From the NCBI GenBank assembly GCA_902776415.1, contig CACYPY010000003.1:18187-82186 (forward strand): a DNA stretch of 64,000 bases. The letters are read 5' to 3'. The notes beneath the pieces are model-generated. The model did no database searches. It saw only the letters and a program-made list of their open reading frames with translations, and was not told the origin of the DNA. A program made the position numbers and the translations under genes. This DNA is from an uncultured Ruminobacter sp. Lineage in GTDB: Bacteria > Pseudomonadota > Gammaproteobacteria > Enterobacterales > Succinivibrionaceae. Of the stretch, positions 7,339 through 16,380 are shown piece by piece. The first letter of the stretch is position 1. Each line of letters begins with the position of its first letter.

Positions 7339-8667
7339 ATGAGAGTTAACAATGACAGCCTGGTGGAGGCATTCAGACACAGTGCCCCGTATCTCAAGCA
7401 TCACAGAGGTGCCACCACGGTGGTTCTTCTTCCGGGATCGGTTCTTGCCAGCTCCCAGATCGACAACATTATCAGCGATCTTGCCCTGATTCAGAGTCTC
7501 GGCATGAAGCTGGTACTGGTGTTCGGAGCCAAGGAGCAGATTGACGAGGAACTGGCCAGGGAAAAAATCGAGACGCGTTTTCACAAGCGCATCCGCATTA
7601 CCGATGACAAAACCTTCGCCGTTATCAAAAAAGTCTGCGGCATCATGTCCATCGATCTGACCACCAAGCTTTCCATGGGACTTATCAACACCCCGATGCA
7701 GGGAAGCCGTCTCAATGTGGTTTCCGGAAATTACGTAACCGCCAGGCCTCTCGGCGTTGTGGACGGCATTGACTATATGCACAGCGGCATGGTCAGACGG
7801 GTGGACGGGGAAAATATCAGAAGAGAACTGGACAACAATTCCGTGGTGCTCATCGCTCCTGTGGGATATTCCATTGCCGGCGAAACCTTCTGCATCAACA
7901 GTGAACAGATAGCAGCCTCCGTTGCCGTGGCCATAAAAGCCAACAAGCTCATCACCTACTGCTCTGACGAAGAACTTATCAGAGACAAAAACGGCGATGT
8001 GATTGCCGAAATGTTCCCCAGCGATGCCGAAAAGTATCTCGAGAAGATCGATCCGGAAACCCACAATTCCACCTGCCGCTACTTAAGCGCCGCCATTGAA
8101 TCCAGCAAGGAAGGCGTGGAACGGTGTCATCTGGTATCCTACGAGCAGAACGGCGCGCTGATCCAGGAGCTCTTCACCAGAGACGGTATCGGCACCCAAA
8201 TCGTCCGGGAAAGCGCCGAAACGGTCTGCCGGGCCACCATCAACGACATTCCGTCCCTTATGGAGCTTATCAGGCCTTTGGAGGAGCAGGGAATTCTGGT
8301 GCATCGCAGCCGGGAAAACCTGGAAATGGACATCGATCACTATGTCATTATCAAACGGGACGGCATGGTTATCGCGTCGGCAGCCATCTACTGCTATCCG
8401 GAGGAAAAAAAGGCCGAGCTGGCCTGCGTGGCCATAAACCCGAACTACCGGGGATCCAACCGCGGCATCGTGCTTATAAACAAAATCGAAGAACTGGCCC
8501 GGGAACAGGGAATGGAATACCTCTTCGTTCTCACCACGAGATCCGCGCACTTCTTCCTGGAAAAGGGCTTCGTGTCCGGCAATATCGAGGATCTGCCGAA
8601 AGAAAAGCAGGAGCATTACAACTACAAGAGAATGTCCAAGATTTTCTTCAGAAAGATCAATTACTGA
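7339..8667 (+). CDS. argA: Amino-acid N-acetyltransferase (N-acetylglutamate synthase)
   Basis: ArgA makes N-acetylglutamate from glutamate and acetyl-CoA, the first step of arginine synthesis. The N-terminal two thirds (to about residue 285) is an amino-acid-kinase-like fold that in the family binds arginine as feedback inhibitor; the C-terminal part is a GNAT acetyltransferase domain with ACVAINPNYRGSNRG as the acetyl-CoA segment. At 442 residues it matches E. coli ArgA (443). The ATG at 7339 is chosen because AAGGA (7326-7330) sits 8 bases before it; two earlier in-frame starts are worse placed. No clear ArgR box was recognised. Confidence 0.95.
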   Translation: MRVNNDSLVEAFRHSAPYLKHHRGATTVVLLPGSVLASSQIDNIISDLALIQSLGMKLVLVFGAKEQIDEELAREKIETRFHKRIRITDDKTFAVIKKVCGIMSIDLTTKLSMGLINTPMQGSRLNVVSGNYVTARPLGVVDGIDYMHSGMVRRVDGENIRRELDNNSVVLIAPVGYSIAGETFCINSEQIAASVAVAIKANKLITYCSDEELIRDKNGDVIAEMFPSDAEKYLEKIDPETHNSTCRYLSAAIESSKEGVERCHLVSYEQNGALIQELFTRDGIGTQIVRESAETVCRATINDIPSLMELIRPLEEQGILVHRSRENLEMDIDHYVIIKRDGMVIASAAIYCYPEEKKAELACVAINPNYRGSNRGIVLINKIEELAREQGMEYLFVLTTRSAHFFLEKGFVSGNIEDLPKEKQEHYNYKRMSKIFFRKINY

Positions 8668-8700
8668 TCGTTTTTGTCATATACATGAACATATACATGA

Positions 8701-8726
8701 AAAAGGAGCCCGGGCTCCTTTTTTTT
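8701..8726 (+). terminator. Intrinsic terminator of argA
   Basis: The perfect palindrome GGAGCCCGGGCTCC (8705-8718) is flanked by AAAA and eight T residues. Confidence 0.88.
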
Positions 8727-8769
8727 GCACAGGGGGCTGTATTTCCCTGACTGCGGAACCCCGTTGTTC

Positions 8770-8829
8770 ACGTGGCAGTTCACACATAACTTCCGGCAAA
8801 CACCCACAAATTCAGACACACTGCCACGT
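8770..8829. repeat. 10-bp perfect inverted repeat upstream of lysC
   Basis: ACGTGGCAGT (8770-8779) is exactly complementary to ACTGCCACGT (8820-8829), 40 bases apart, between the argA terminator and the lysC promoter. No T-run follows. It could be a pair of protein-binding sites or a long-loop hairpin. Confidence 0.5.
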
Positions 8830-8864
8830 TTCCAAAATCTTTAAATTGTGAGCTGTCTCAGGTA

Positions 8865-8893
8865 TTGACAAAAATCCCCTAAAAAGGTATTTT
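8865..8893 (+). promoter_or_regulatory. Sigma-70 promoter of the lysC leader
   Basis: A perfect TTGACA (8865-8870) and TATTTT (8888-8893) are 17 bases apart. Transcription would begin near 8900, 15 bases before the riboswitch. Confidence 0.75.
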
Positions 8894-8914
8894 GCTAACC
8901 AATTCTTACTTGAA

Positions 8915-9076
8915 CCAGAAGAGGCGCTTTTCTTAGGTATCCGGCATCACGGGAATTCCAGTTCGGCCGGAGAGGGAATGAAAAGCCGAGGCGGCAACAC
9001 TGCTGGAACACGGTGCGGCTGTCGGCCATGAAGGCTGAATCCTTCAGGCTGTCACACTAAGGTGAAGGGCTTCTGG
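8915..9076 (+). promoter_or_regulatory. Lysine riboswitch (L box)
   Basis: The leader carries the L-box elements in order: the P1 strand CCAGAAG with AGAGGCGC (8915-8926), the GAGGGAATGAAAAGCCGAGG core (8976 on), TGCTGGAACACGG, the GGCTGAATCC...GGCTGTCACAC segment, and the closing P1 strand CTTCTGG (9070-9076), which pairs exactly with the first. Lysine binding to this class lowers expression of the following gene. No strong terminator stem with a T-run precedes the lysC start, so control of translation initiation or RNA decay is more likely than termination; this is inference. Confidence 0.92.
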
Positions 9077-9157
9077 CGGATATCAGTATTCCCCGCCTCC
9101 AAATCTTTTTCCTTAGGTAACTCAAACAAAAACCACTTATCTTATCAGGAGATTTAA

Positions 9158-10534
9158 ATGAATCAGGTTTGCGTTGCCAAATTCGGCGGCACCAGTGTTG
9201 CCAACTATGCAGCCATGTGCAACTGTGTCAAAATTGTTACCTCCAATCTGGACACCAAACTGGTGGTATTAAGCGCCAGTGCCGGCATCACCAATCTTCT
9301 TGTTGAACTTGCCTCCGGAACTCTCGATGAGTCCAGCATAGAAGAAAGAATGGGAAAGATCTGCAATATCGAGTTTTCCATTCTCGATGATCTCGGCCGC
9401 CCTGCCGAAATTACCTCGGAAATCGAAAAGCTCATTCACGAAATCCGCGATCTGGCCAAGCATGCCATTATCGAGCATGACGACGCGCTCACCGACCGTA
9501 TCGTTTCCTACGGCGAAATCATGTCCACCAAGATCTTCACCGAGGTTCTCAAGTCCAAGGGCTACAACGCCAAATGGTTTGACGTGCGTTCCGTAATGCG
9601 CACCAATAACCAGTTCGGCAAGGCCACCCCGATCATCGAGGTGCTCAGTAATACCGCAAAAGAGCTCCTGACCCCGCTTCTTGATGATTACATTGTGGTA
9701 ACTCAGGGCTTCATCGGCTCAAACGCCATCGGACAGACCACCACCCTGGGCCGCGGCGGTTCCGACTATTCTGCAGCTCTGCTGGGCGAGGCCATCGGCA
9801 ACTGCAAGGCCATTCAGATCTGGACCGACGTTCCCGGCATCTACACCACCGATCCCAGACTGGTCAAGGAAGCTCATGTAATTCCGGAAATCACCTTCTC
9901 CGAAGCTGCGGAAATGGCAACCTTCGGCGCCAAGGTGCTGCACCCGGCCACCATCTTCCCGGCCGTGCGCCGCAACATCCCGGTATTTGTGGGATCCTCC
10001 AGGGATCCGGAATCCGGCGGCACCTGGGTAAGATCCCAGACCAACACCAAGCCGACATTCAGAGCCGTGGCTCTCAGAAGAGATCAGATCCTCCTGACCC
10101 TGAAGAGCCCGAACATGATTGGCGCCTGCGGCTTTCTGGCAAATATCTTCAGTATCTTCGCCAAGTACGGCATTTCCGTTGACCTCATAACCACTTCGGA
10201 AGTCAGTGTGGCCATTACCCTCGACCACACCGGATCTCAGTCCAGCGGTCAGTCCGTTCTCAGCGACAGGCTTCTTGCCGAACTCAAGAGCATCTGCAGT
10301 GTTCGGGTTACCGAAGGCCTTGCCCTCATTGCTCTTATCGGAAACGGCATGAGCCAGGTTTCCGGAACCGGAGCTGCCGTATTCTCCTCCATCATGAATG
10401 TAAACATCAGGATGATCTGCTACGGCGCCAGCTCACACAACCTCTGCTTCCTGGTTGACCAGTCACAGGCAGAGCAGGCTATCGCCGAGCTGCATCACCA
10501 CCTGCTGGAAGGCACTCCTCAGAACATCAGATAA
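9158..10534 (+). CDS. lysC: Lysine-sensitive aspartokinase III type
   Basis: Aspartokinase phosphorylates aspartate at the head of the lysine, methionine and threonine pathway. The 458-residue single-function enzyme has the N-terminal VAKFGGTSVAN kinase motif, the TLGRGGSDYSA nucleotide/substrate loop, the YTTDPR segment and two C-terminal ACT domains (from about residue 305) that in the family bind lysine. There is no fused homoserine dehydrogenase. An AGGAG site precedes the ATG. The upstream lysine riboswitch independently supports the assignment: lysine would act both on the RNA leader and on the enzyme. Confidence 0.95.
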   Translation: MNQVCVAKFGGTSVANYAAMCNCVKIVTSNLDTKLVVLSASAGITNLLVELASGTLDESSIEERMGKICNIEFSILDDLGRPAEITSEIEKLIHEIRDLAKHAIIEHDDALTDRIVSYGEIMSTKIFTEVLKSKGYNAKWFDVRSVMRTNNQFGKATPIIEVLSNTAKELLTPLLDDYIVVTQGFIGSNAIGQTTTLGRGGSDYSAALLGEAIGNCKAIQIWTDVPGIYTTDPRLVKEAHVIPEITFSEAAEMATFGAKVLHPATIFPAVRRNIPVFVGSSRDPESGGTWVRSQTNTKPTFRAVALRRDQILLTLKSPNMIGACGFLANIFSIFAKYGISVDLITTSEVSVAITLDHTGSQSSGQSVLSDRLLAELKSICSVRVTEGLALIALIGNGMSQVSGTGAAVFSSIMNVNIRMICYGASSHNLCFLVDQSQAEQAIAELHHHLLEGTPQNIR

Positions 10535-10564
10535 GCTGATGGCAGCATTTTGAAGATATAAATG

Positions 10565-10595
10565 AACGGGAGGTTATCTCCCGTTTTTTTTTTTT
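10565..10595 (+). terminator. Intrinsic terminator of lysC
   Basis: AACGGGAG (10565-10572) pairs with CTCCCGTT (10578-10585), followed by ten more T residues. Confidence 0.9.
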
Positions 10596-10786
10596 CGGAC
10601 AAAAACCGGGGAAGCTATGCAAGTCCTCACGCCGGGAAGCTCCGCCCTGACCACCACCATGGGCTTCATCCATTCGCCCGTCATCTGTTTCCGGCTTCCC
10701 GGCCCGGAAACAAAAAGGCGAGGTATCACCCCGCCCCGATTTATATTTCAGCCGGCAGTCGTACTGCCGAATTTAAAAACAGTACC

Positions 10787-11566
10787 TCAGTTGTCGGACT
10801 GGAATTTTGCAAACAGCTTCAGGAATTCCAGGTACATCCATACAAGGGTCATCAGAAGTCCCATGGCATAGGCCATTTCATATTCCTTGCCCACCCGGCC
10901 GTGGCTGTTGGCGATGCTGTCAAAATCCCAAATAAGGAAAAGGGAAGCCACTATGCAGATCAGAGTCTGTACGCCGTAGCTGAGCAGGGAATGATTCTCA
11001 ACCTGAATGGTCTCAATGCCGCTGCCCCCGAAGAGATGCATCACAATATTGATGATGTATGTCAGGACAATGGCAATGCCGGCCATCATCAGGAACTTCT
11101 TCAGAAAAGGAGTGGCCGAAATGAGTCCGGTGGAGAAGGCAATAAACATGGCCAGAGCAGTCACCACCGTGGCACTTAGAGCCGAAAACCCGACGCCGGG
11201 ATATCTGGTCTCAAATACTGCGGTAACGCCGCCCAGGAAAATGCCTTCGGCAATACTGTATATCGGAGCCACCACCCTGGCAGATTTCGGGAAAAAGGTT
11301 CCCACCAGTCCCAGCACGGCACCGACAATAAGAGCTATGGTGGTAACTCCGTACAGTCCGCCGCCGGAGCCGCCGTTTATCACATCGGCAACCATGTTTT
11401 CGGCTTTAAAATACATCACAAAGCCGGTTATAAGACACAGCGAAATAAGCATTACGGCTTTTTTGGCGGTTCCCTCAAGAGTCATCAGCTGGCCGGAGGT
11501 TCCAGCCAGAATTTCGGAATTCTTCCCCAGAGATGAAGTCACCGGATTCGAATAGTTGTAACTCAT
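10787..11566 (-). CDS. Bax inhibitor-1 family inner-membrane protein
   Basis: The 259-residue protein has about seven hydrophobic segments after a roughly 35-residue soluble N-terminus. It resembles the BaxI_1/BI-1-like family; stretches such as PIYSIAEGIFLGGVTAVFE and LIWDFDSIANSHG carry the conserved acidic residues of the fold. Members are inner-membrane proteins, some of which are calcium-leak channels or modulators of membrane proteases; the function here is not established. The ATG at 11566 is preferred because AAGGGA precedes it at good spacing. It is transcribed alone, convergent with lysC. Confidence 0.82.
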   Translation of the reverse strand: MSYNYSNPVTSSLGKNSEILAGTSGQLMTLEGTAKKAVMLISLCLITGFVMYFKAENMVADVINGGSGGGLYGVTTIALIVGAVLGLVGTFFPKSARVVAPIYSIAEGIFLGGVTAVFETRYPGVGFSALSATVVTALAMFIAFSTGLISATPFLKKFLMMAGIAIVLTYIINIVMHLFGGSGIETIQVENHSLLSYGVQTLICIVASLFLIWDFDSIANSHGRVGKEYEMAYAMGLLMTLVWMYLEFLKLFAKFQSDN

Positions 11567-11777
11567 GTTTTTATCCCTTAAATTAATCAAGGCTGACCGG
11601 AATCAGCTTAAAAAAAACACCGTATGCAATATACCACATTTGAAAAGTATTTAACGGATTCCCCGTTGCCATTATGTGATTTTATGTTACAGCCCCTCCG
11701 GAATTGCCGGGTCCGAAGAACCAAAAATCTGTCCGGAAGGAGAACCCTCCCGCGTCCTCCTTCTTCCGGATCAGAAA

Positions 11778-12542
11778 CTACCTGTTTGCCATTTCACTGA
11801 AGATTTTTCTGACCTTCTCCAGATCCTCGGCGGTATCCACTCCCACCATGGGATCCTTTTCGGCATAGGTTACGGCAATCCGGTAGCCGTGATAGAGCAC
11901 CCGAAGCTGCTCCAGGGATTCCATGGCCTCGATTTCGCAGGGCGGGAGGGTCAGATACTTTCTGATAAAGCCCACTCTGTAGGCATAAATGCCAATATGA
12001 CGGGCATGGCCTCTGAGAGCCTGCCGGTTCCCTTCCCGGAAGTTGTTTCTCTCATAGGGGATCGGCGCCCTGCTGAAATAAAGCGCATCGCCCTGATGGT
12101 TGATGATCACCTTCACGCAATTGGGATCAAACACGTCCTCGCCGGTAACCCGGGCGCACAGCGTGGCCATGGGAGCCTGGGAGCATTCCAGAAGGTCCGC
12201 CACCTGGGCAATGTTTTCCGGGGGAATCAGAGGCTCATCTCCCTGAACATTGACCACGATCTCCTGATCCGAGAGCTTCATGACATTCACCACCTCGGCA
12301 ATTCTCTCGGTGCCGGAATTATGATCCGGAGAAGTCATGCATACCTCGGCCTTAACCCCCGAAGCCAGAACGGCATCCCTGATACGGGCATCATCAGTTG
12401 CCACAATGACCCTGTCAGCACCGCCCTTAACCGCCTGCTCCGCCACCCGCACTACCATGGGTTTTCCCATAATGTCCAAAAGCGGCTTCCCCGGAAGCCG
12501 TGACGAGGAATAGCGTGATGGAATAATAACCGTGTAATGCAT
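11778..12542 (-). CDS. kdsB: 3-deoxy-manno-octulosonate cytidylyltransferase
   Basis: KdsB activates Kdo with CTP to give CMP-Kdo for the inner core of LPS. The 254-residue protein begins with the nucleotidyltransferase signature IIPSRYSSSRLPGKPL and contains VIVATDD and VVNVQGDEPLIPP, all typical of the family. Its ATG shares one base with the lpxK stop (TAATG), so the two genes are translationally coupled. The product feeds WaaA, encoded at 25.8 kb. Confidence 0.95.
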   Translation of the reverse strand: MHYTVIIPSRYSSSRLPGKPLLDIMGKPMVVRVAEQAVKGGADRVIVATDDARIRDAVLASGVKAEVCMTSPDHNSGTERIAEVVNVMKLSDQEIVVNVQGDEPLIPPENIAQVADLLECSQAPMATLCARVTGEDVFDPNCVKVIINHQGDALYFSRAPIPYERNNFREGNRQALRGHARHIGIYAYRVGFIRKYLTLPPCEIEAMESLEQLRVLYHGYRIAVTYAEKDPMVGVDTAEDLEKVRKIFSEMANR

Positions 12543-13525
12543 TATCTGATACCTCTTTCTTTCTGAATTCTGCCAATATCCGTCGCAAGTCTGTCATAGA
12601 ATTCCGCCGGAAGCTCCGCCCGGACGCCCAGACTGTAAAACCCCTCGATATGACCTCTGCCGTACTTGACCATGTCCTTCTCGGTCATAATCACGGGAAG
12701 ACCGCCGGCAATCTCCCGGGCCTCTTTTTCGGGAACAAAGCCGTGGTCAGGAACGGAAATGCTCCTTATAACCCGGAATCCCGCCTCCCGAAGAGTTCTG
12801 TTAAAGCGTTCCGGATCCCCGATACCCGCCAGGGCACAGACTTCCGTGCCCTCAGGAAGATCCGCCGCCGTACCGTCAAGACGGCACACCCGGCCGGGCA
12901 CCAGTCTCACCGGATACTCCCCGTCCTGTTCCCCGCCGTTGTTTAGCACATAGTCTGCCTCCCGGATCCGGGACACGGGTTCTCTGAGCGGCCCCATGGG
13001 AAGGAGATGCCCGTTTCCGAAGCGTCTCCTGCCGTCCACCACCACAATTTCAATATCTCTCCCGAGGGCGTAGTGCTGAAGCCCGTCATCGGTAATAATC
13101 ACATCCGTATCGTTTTCCAGATACCTGACAGCCCGGGCACGATCCGGATCAATGACCATCCGGACTCCGGTTTTAAGCAGGATAAGAAGAGGCTCGTCCC
13201 CGGCCAGATCTGCCGGAGAATCCGTAGTTACCTCATAGGGATATGCGGGAGGGTGTGCCCGGTAACCCCGGCTTACCACCCCGGGCCGGAAGCCCCGGGC
13301 CAAGAGTTCCTCCGCCAGGGCAATCACCACCGGGGTTTTGCCGTTTCCGCCCACCATGATGTTTCCCACCACCACCACCGGAACCCGACTCCGAAACACT
13401 GACAGCACATTCCGGGCATACAGCCGGCGTCTCAGCCCGGACAAAAGACCGAATATCAGGGAAAAGGGCCAGAGGAGCCACATAAGAGGGCTTCCCTGAA
13501 ACCAGATTTTTTCATGAAAACTCAT
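12542..13525 (-). CDS. lpxK: Tetraacyldisaccharide 4'-kinase
   Basis: LpxK phosphorylates the 4' position of the lipid A disaccharide at the inner-membrane face. The N-terminal hydrophobic segment (PLMWLLWPFSLIFGLLSG) anchors it to the membrane, and the P-loop GNIMVGGNGKTP follows at about residues 53-64. ITDDGLQHYALGRDIEIV contains the conserved catalytic Asp/His segment. At 327 residues it matches family length. It overlaps kdsB by one base. MsbA, often upstream, is absent; fnr is divergent on the other side. Confidence 0.95.
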   Translation of the reverse strand: MSFHEKIWFQGSPLMWLLWPFSLIFGLLSGLRRRLYARNVLSVFRSRVPVVVVGNIMVGGNGKTPVVIALAEELLARGFRPGVVSRGYRAHPPAYPYEVTTDSPADLAGDEPLLILLKTGVRMVIDPDRARAVRYLENDTDVIITDDGLQHYALGRDIEIVVVDGRRRFGNGHLLPMGPLREPVSRIREADYVLNNGGEQDGEYPVRLVPGRVCRLDGTAADLPEGTEVCALAGIGDPERFNRTLREAGFRVIRSISVPDHGFVPEKEAREIAGGLPVIMTEKDMVKYGRGHIEGFYSLGVRAELPAEFYDRLATDIGRIQKERGIR

Positions 13526-13617
13526 AAAAGCTCCCCTGAAGAAAGCCCAATCAACAACGGCATGGAAAATCCCCTGAAAAATGCTAAAATCTCCGGGATC
13601 CCGAAACAGAGGTTGCC

Positions 13618-14376
13618 ATGTCAGTTAAAAATCTCCCGGACCAGAAATGCCAGTCCTGCGATAAATGCCCCTACTGCGAAATCTGCCTTCCCGGAAAAAG
13701 CCCGACATCCTCGGATCTCTCGGCTCTCAACAACATTATAGATAAAAGGCGGGGACTTAACAAAGGGGAGATTCTCTATAAAGCTGGAGATCCCCTGCAG
13801 AGACTTTACGCCATAAAAAGCGGCAGCCTTAAAATATATTCCCTGAGCCAGGCCGGAGACGAGCAGATCACCGGATTTTCCATATCCGGAGAAATTGTGG
13901 GGTTTGATGCCATTTTCGAAAAAAAACACAAATCCTTCGCTCAGGCTCTGGAAAACACCGCCATCTGCGAAATCGACTATGCTCAGCTCTCCCGGGCCCT
14001 GTACCGTCATCAGGAAATGAACATGCGCTTCATGAGACTCATGAGTCAGGAAATCTCCGTCAAGAAGGAGCTTCTCATGATGATCTCCCGGGAAACCGCA
14101 CCGCAGCGCCTGGCCTCCTTTCTGTTGCATCTTTCCGAGGCACAGGAGAGACGCAACCTCTCGCCGGATCAGATAAAGCTGACCATGACCCGCTACGAAA
14201 TCGGAAACTGCATTTCCCTTTCCGTGGAAACCATCAGCAGACTGTTTTCCAGACTGCATGACGCCGGCATCATTACCGTCAGGGGCCGCTATATCACCAT
14301 TCTGGATCAGACAATGCTCCGGGATGTTAAAAACGGAAATCTGTGCCAGGCCGCAAAATCTGAAAATACCCCGTGA
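13618..14376 (+). CDS. fnr: FNR-type oxygen-responsive transcription regulator
   Basis: FNR carries an oxygen-labile [4Fe-4S] cluster and switches genes for anaerobic life. The N-terminal pattern C14-x2-C17-x5-C23-LP aligns with the three FNR ligand cysteines, and C117 in TAICEID fits the fourth. Two extra cysteines (C11, C20) lie in the same segment. The cNMP-type beta-barrel (about 45-150) is followed by a helix-turn-helix with VETISR (about 203-208), the FNR recognition residues. At 252 residues it matches E. coli FNR. uspE and ttcA follow, as in other gammaproteobacteria. Confidence 0.93.
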   Translation: MSVKNLPDQKCQSCDKCPYCEICLPGKSPTSSDLSALNNIIDKRRGLNKGEILYKAGDPLQRLYAIKSGSLKIYSLSQAGDEQITGFSISGEIVGFDAIFEKKHKSFAQALENTAICEIDYAQLSRALYRHQEMNMRFMRLMSQEISVKKELLMMISRETAPQRLASFLLHLSEAQERRNLSPDQIKLTMTRYEIGNCISLSVETISRLFSRLHDAGIITVRGRYITILDQTMLRDVKNGNLCQAAKSENTP

Positions 14377-14475
14377 TCGCCCCGGTTTTCCTGCCGTTAA
14401 TTGAAGTACTGCAAGGAAAACTTTCCGATAATTTCCTACAATCGGAGTATACGTCTTAAATTGTGGAGGTATCCC

Positions 14476-15396
14476 ATGCGCAAATTTAAGAATATCCTGG
14501 CGGTCATTGAACCCGAACGCAGCGATCAGCCTTCCCTGGACCGGGCTCTGGAAATCGCCCGCTTCTCCCCGGAAACCCGGATCACCGCATTTCTTGCCAT
14601 CTACGACTTTTCCTACGATATCACCACCCTGCTGAATATCGATGAACAGACCGAAATGCGCCGCAGCATTTTGGAAAACAGCGAAAACTGGCTTAAAAAC
14701 GAGCTTAAATCAAAACACGGCGAGGAAGCCTCCATCACCGGCAAGGTGGTGTGGCACCGCAGTCTGCCCGGAGCCATTGCCGCCGAAATCAAATCCGGAA
14801 ATTACGATCTCGTGATTAAAAGCGCCGACAGTCACGGCATTCTGGACGGAGTGATCTTCACTCCCGCGGACTGGCAGTTGCTCCGGACTTCCGACATTCC
14901 GGTGCTGATCGCCAAAGATCATCCCTGGCCGGAGGGAGCCAGCATTCTGGTGGCACTTAACCTTTCCGACACTGCGGATCGTGATATCAGACTGATGAAC
15001 ATCAGGCTGCTCCGGAACGCCCAGGAGCTGGCCCGGCTTATCGGCGGACGCATCCATCTGCTTAACGCCGCCCCGCCCCTGATGCCGGTTTCCATTGTGG
15101 AAATCCCGGGCTTCACTCCGGACATCTATTCGGAAGCGGTAATGAAACACAACCGGGAACAGATTACGGCCTTCGGAGCCAGACACCGGATCCCCCCGGA
15201 GGACTGTCATGTGATTGAGGGACAGCCGGATGACGTGATCCCGAAAATCGCGGCGGATCTCAGTGCCTGCGCCGTGCTCATCGGGCACACCGGACGCACC
15301 GGCATCGCCGCGGCACTGGTGGGCAATATCTGTGAGGAAATAGTGGATGCGGTTAACTGCGACCTTCTGGTGCTGAAAAAGAGCGAAAAGCTCTGA
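14476..15396 (+). CDS. uspE: Tandem universal stress protein UspE
   Basis: The 306-residue protein consists of two UspA-like domains in tandem, as in E. coli UspE (316 residues), a cytosolic stress protein affecting motility and aggregation. The first starts MRKFKNILAVIEPE; the second starts near ASILVALNLSDTADRD and ends with IGHTGRTGIAAALVGNICEEIVDAVNCDLLVLK, the nucleotide-loop-like end of the fold. The ATG at 14476 follows TGGAGGT; the upstream open frame is non-coding. Its position directly after fnr is conserved in gammaproteobacteria. Confidence 0.93.
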   Translation: MRKFKNILAVIEPERSDQPSLDRALEIARFSPETRITAFLAIYDFSYDITTLLNIDEQTEMRRSILENSENWLKNELKSKHGEEASITGKVVWHRSLPGAIAAEIKSGNYDLVIKSADSHGILDGVIFTPADWQLLRTSDIPVLIAKDHPWPEGASILVALNLSDTADRDIRLMNIRLLRNAQELARLIGGRIHLLNAAPPLMPVSIVEIPGFTPDIYSEAVMKHNREQITAFGARHRIPPEDCHVIEGQPDDVIPKIAADLSACAVLIGHTGRTGIAAALVGNICEEIVDAVNCDLLVLKKSEKL

Positions 15397-15462
15397 AAAT
15401 CCTGTTCCGGTTTTCCGGAATTCCTGCCCGCCCCGGAATCCGGAGCGGTTCTGTTTCCGGAG

Positions 15463-16320
15463 TTATTCGCCGGCCGCGTCCTCCCGGGAATTCTCCGGAA
15501 GCGACATCTCCGCTTCCTCCCGGGCCCCCGGGATGATTTCATCGCTGTCGAAATCGTAAAGCCGGCGATCCAGCATATGACTGAGACTGATCCGTCCCAT
15601 GGCCCTGACCATATTCATGCTTCTTCCCGGATACTTCCGATCCCAGGAGGCAATCATCTCCCGGATCTCCCCCCGCATTCTGTTCTCTCCGAACTCGCAG
15701 AGATTTTTGGGAAACAGGGGATAACCCCGGCCCTCCGCCAGCCGGATAATATCACGCTCCCGGCAGTACACCAGAGGTCTTATCACTATATGCCGGCCAT
15801 CGTCGGTATGAAGCTTCGCCGGCATGCTCTTGATGGAGCCGGAATAAAAGAGATTCAGAAAAAAGGTGCCGAGAGCATCATCAGCATGATGTCCCAGGGC
15901 GATTTTGGTGGCCCCGATTTCCCCCGCCACGCGATAGAGAATGCCCCGTCTCAGCCGGGAGCACAGGGAACAGATATTGTGACCGTCGGGGATCTTTTCC
16001 CGCACAATGCCGTAGACATCCTCGTCAATAATGCGATAAGGGAGCCCGGTGCCCCGGAGATATTTCTCCATCACCCCCTGGGGATAACCGGGAAGATGCG
16101 GATTAAGATGCACCGGAATGAGCTCGAAATCCACCGGAGCGCTCTTCCGAAGATTCGAGAGAATGTCCAGAAGCGCATAGCTGTCCTTGCCACCTGACAT
16201 GCACACCATCACCCGATCACCGGCTTCAATCATATTGAAATCCCTGATGGCATCTCCCGTGAGATGCCGCAGTCTTTTAAGCGTCTTGTTGGTGTTGTAG
16301 AGATATTTCCTTTCATCCAT
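15463..16320 (-). CDS. ttcA: tRNA 2-thiocytidine(32) synthetase TtcA
   Basis: TtcA thiolates cytidine 32 in some tRNAs using ATP and an iron-sulfur cluster. The PP-loop SGGKDS is at residues 42-47, and the cluster cysteines are C117 and C120 (ICSLCSR) with C208 (NLCEFG). The start at 16320 is chosen for the preceding GGAGGAAG. At 285 residues it is slightly shorter than E. coli TtcA (311). It converges on uspE with 66 bases between the stops. Sulfur would come from a cysteine desulfurase such as the IscS at 56 kb. Confidence 0.93.
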   Translation of the reverse strand: MDERKYLYNTNKTLKRLRHLTGDAIRDFNMIEAGDRVMVCMSGGKDSYALLDILSNLRKSAPVDFELIPVHLNPHLPGYPQGVMEKYLRGTGLPYRIIDEDVYGIVREKIPDGHNICSLCSRLRRGILYRVAGEIGATKIALGHHADDALGTFFLNLFYSGSIKSMPAKLHTDDGRHIVIRPLVYCRERDIIRLAEGRGYPLFPKNLCEFGENRMRGEIREMIASWDRKYPGRSMNMVRAMGRISLSHMLDRRLYDFDSDEIIPGAREEAEMSLPENSREDAAGE

Positions 16321-16380
16321 TAAAAACTTCCTCCGAATCACCTTCCCCGAATCATCCCCGATACTCTTTCCCGAAAACGT

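Noticed and set aside
8681..8700. Direct repeat ATACATGAACATATACATGA
   Set aside because: A short simple repeat before the argA terminator; too small to claim a function.
10562..11179. A 205-codon plus-strand ORF
   Set aside because: It starts within the lysC terminator and runs antisense to the BI-1 family gene.
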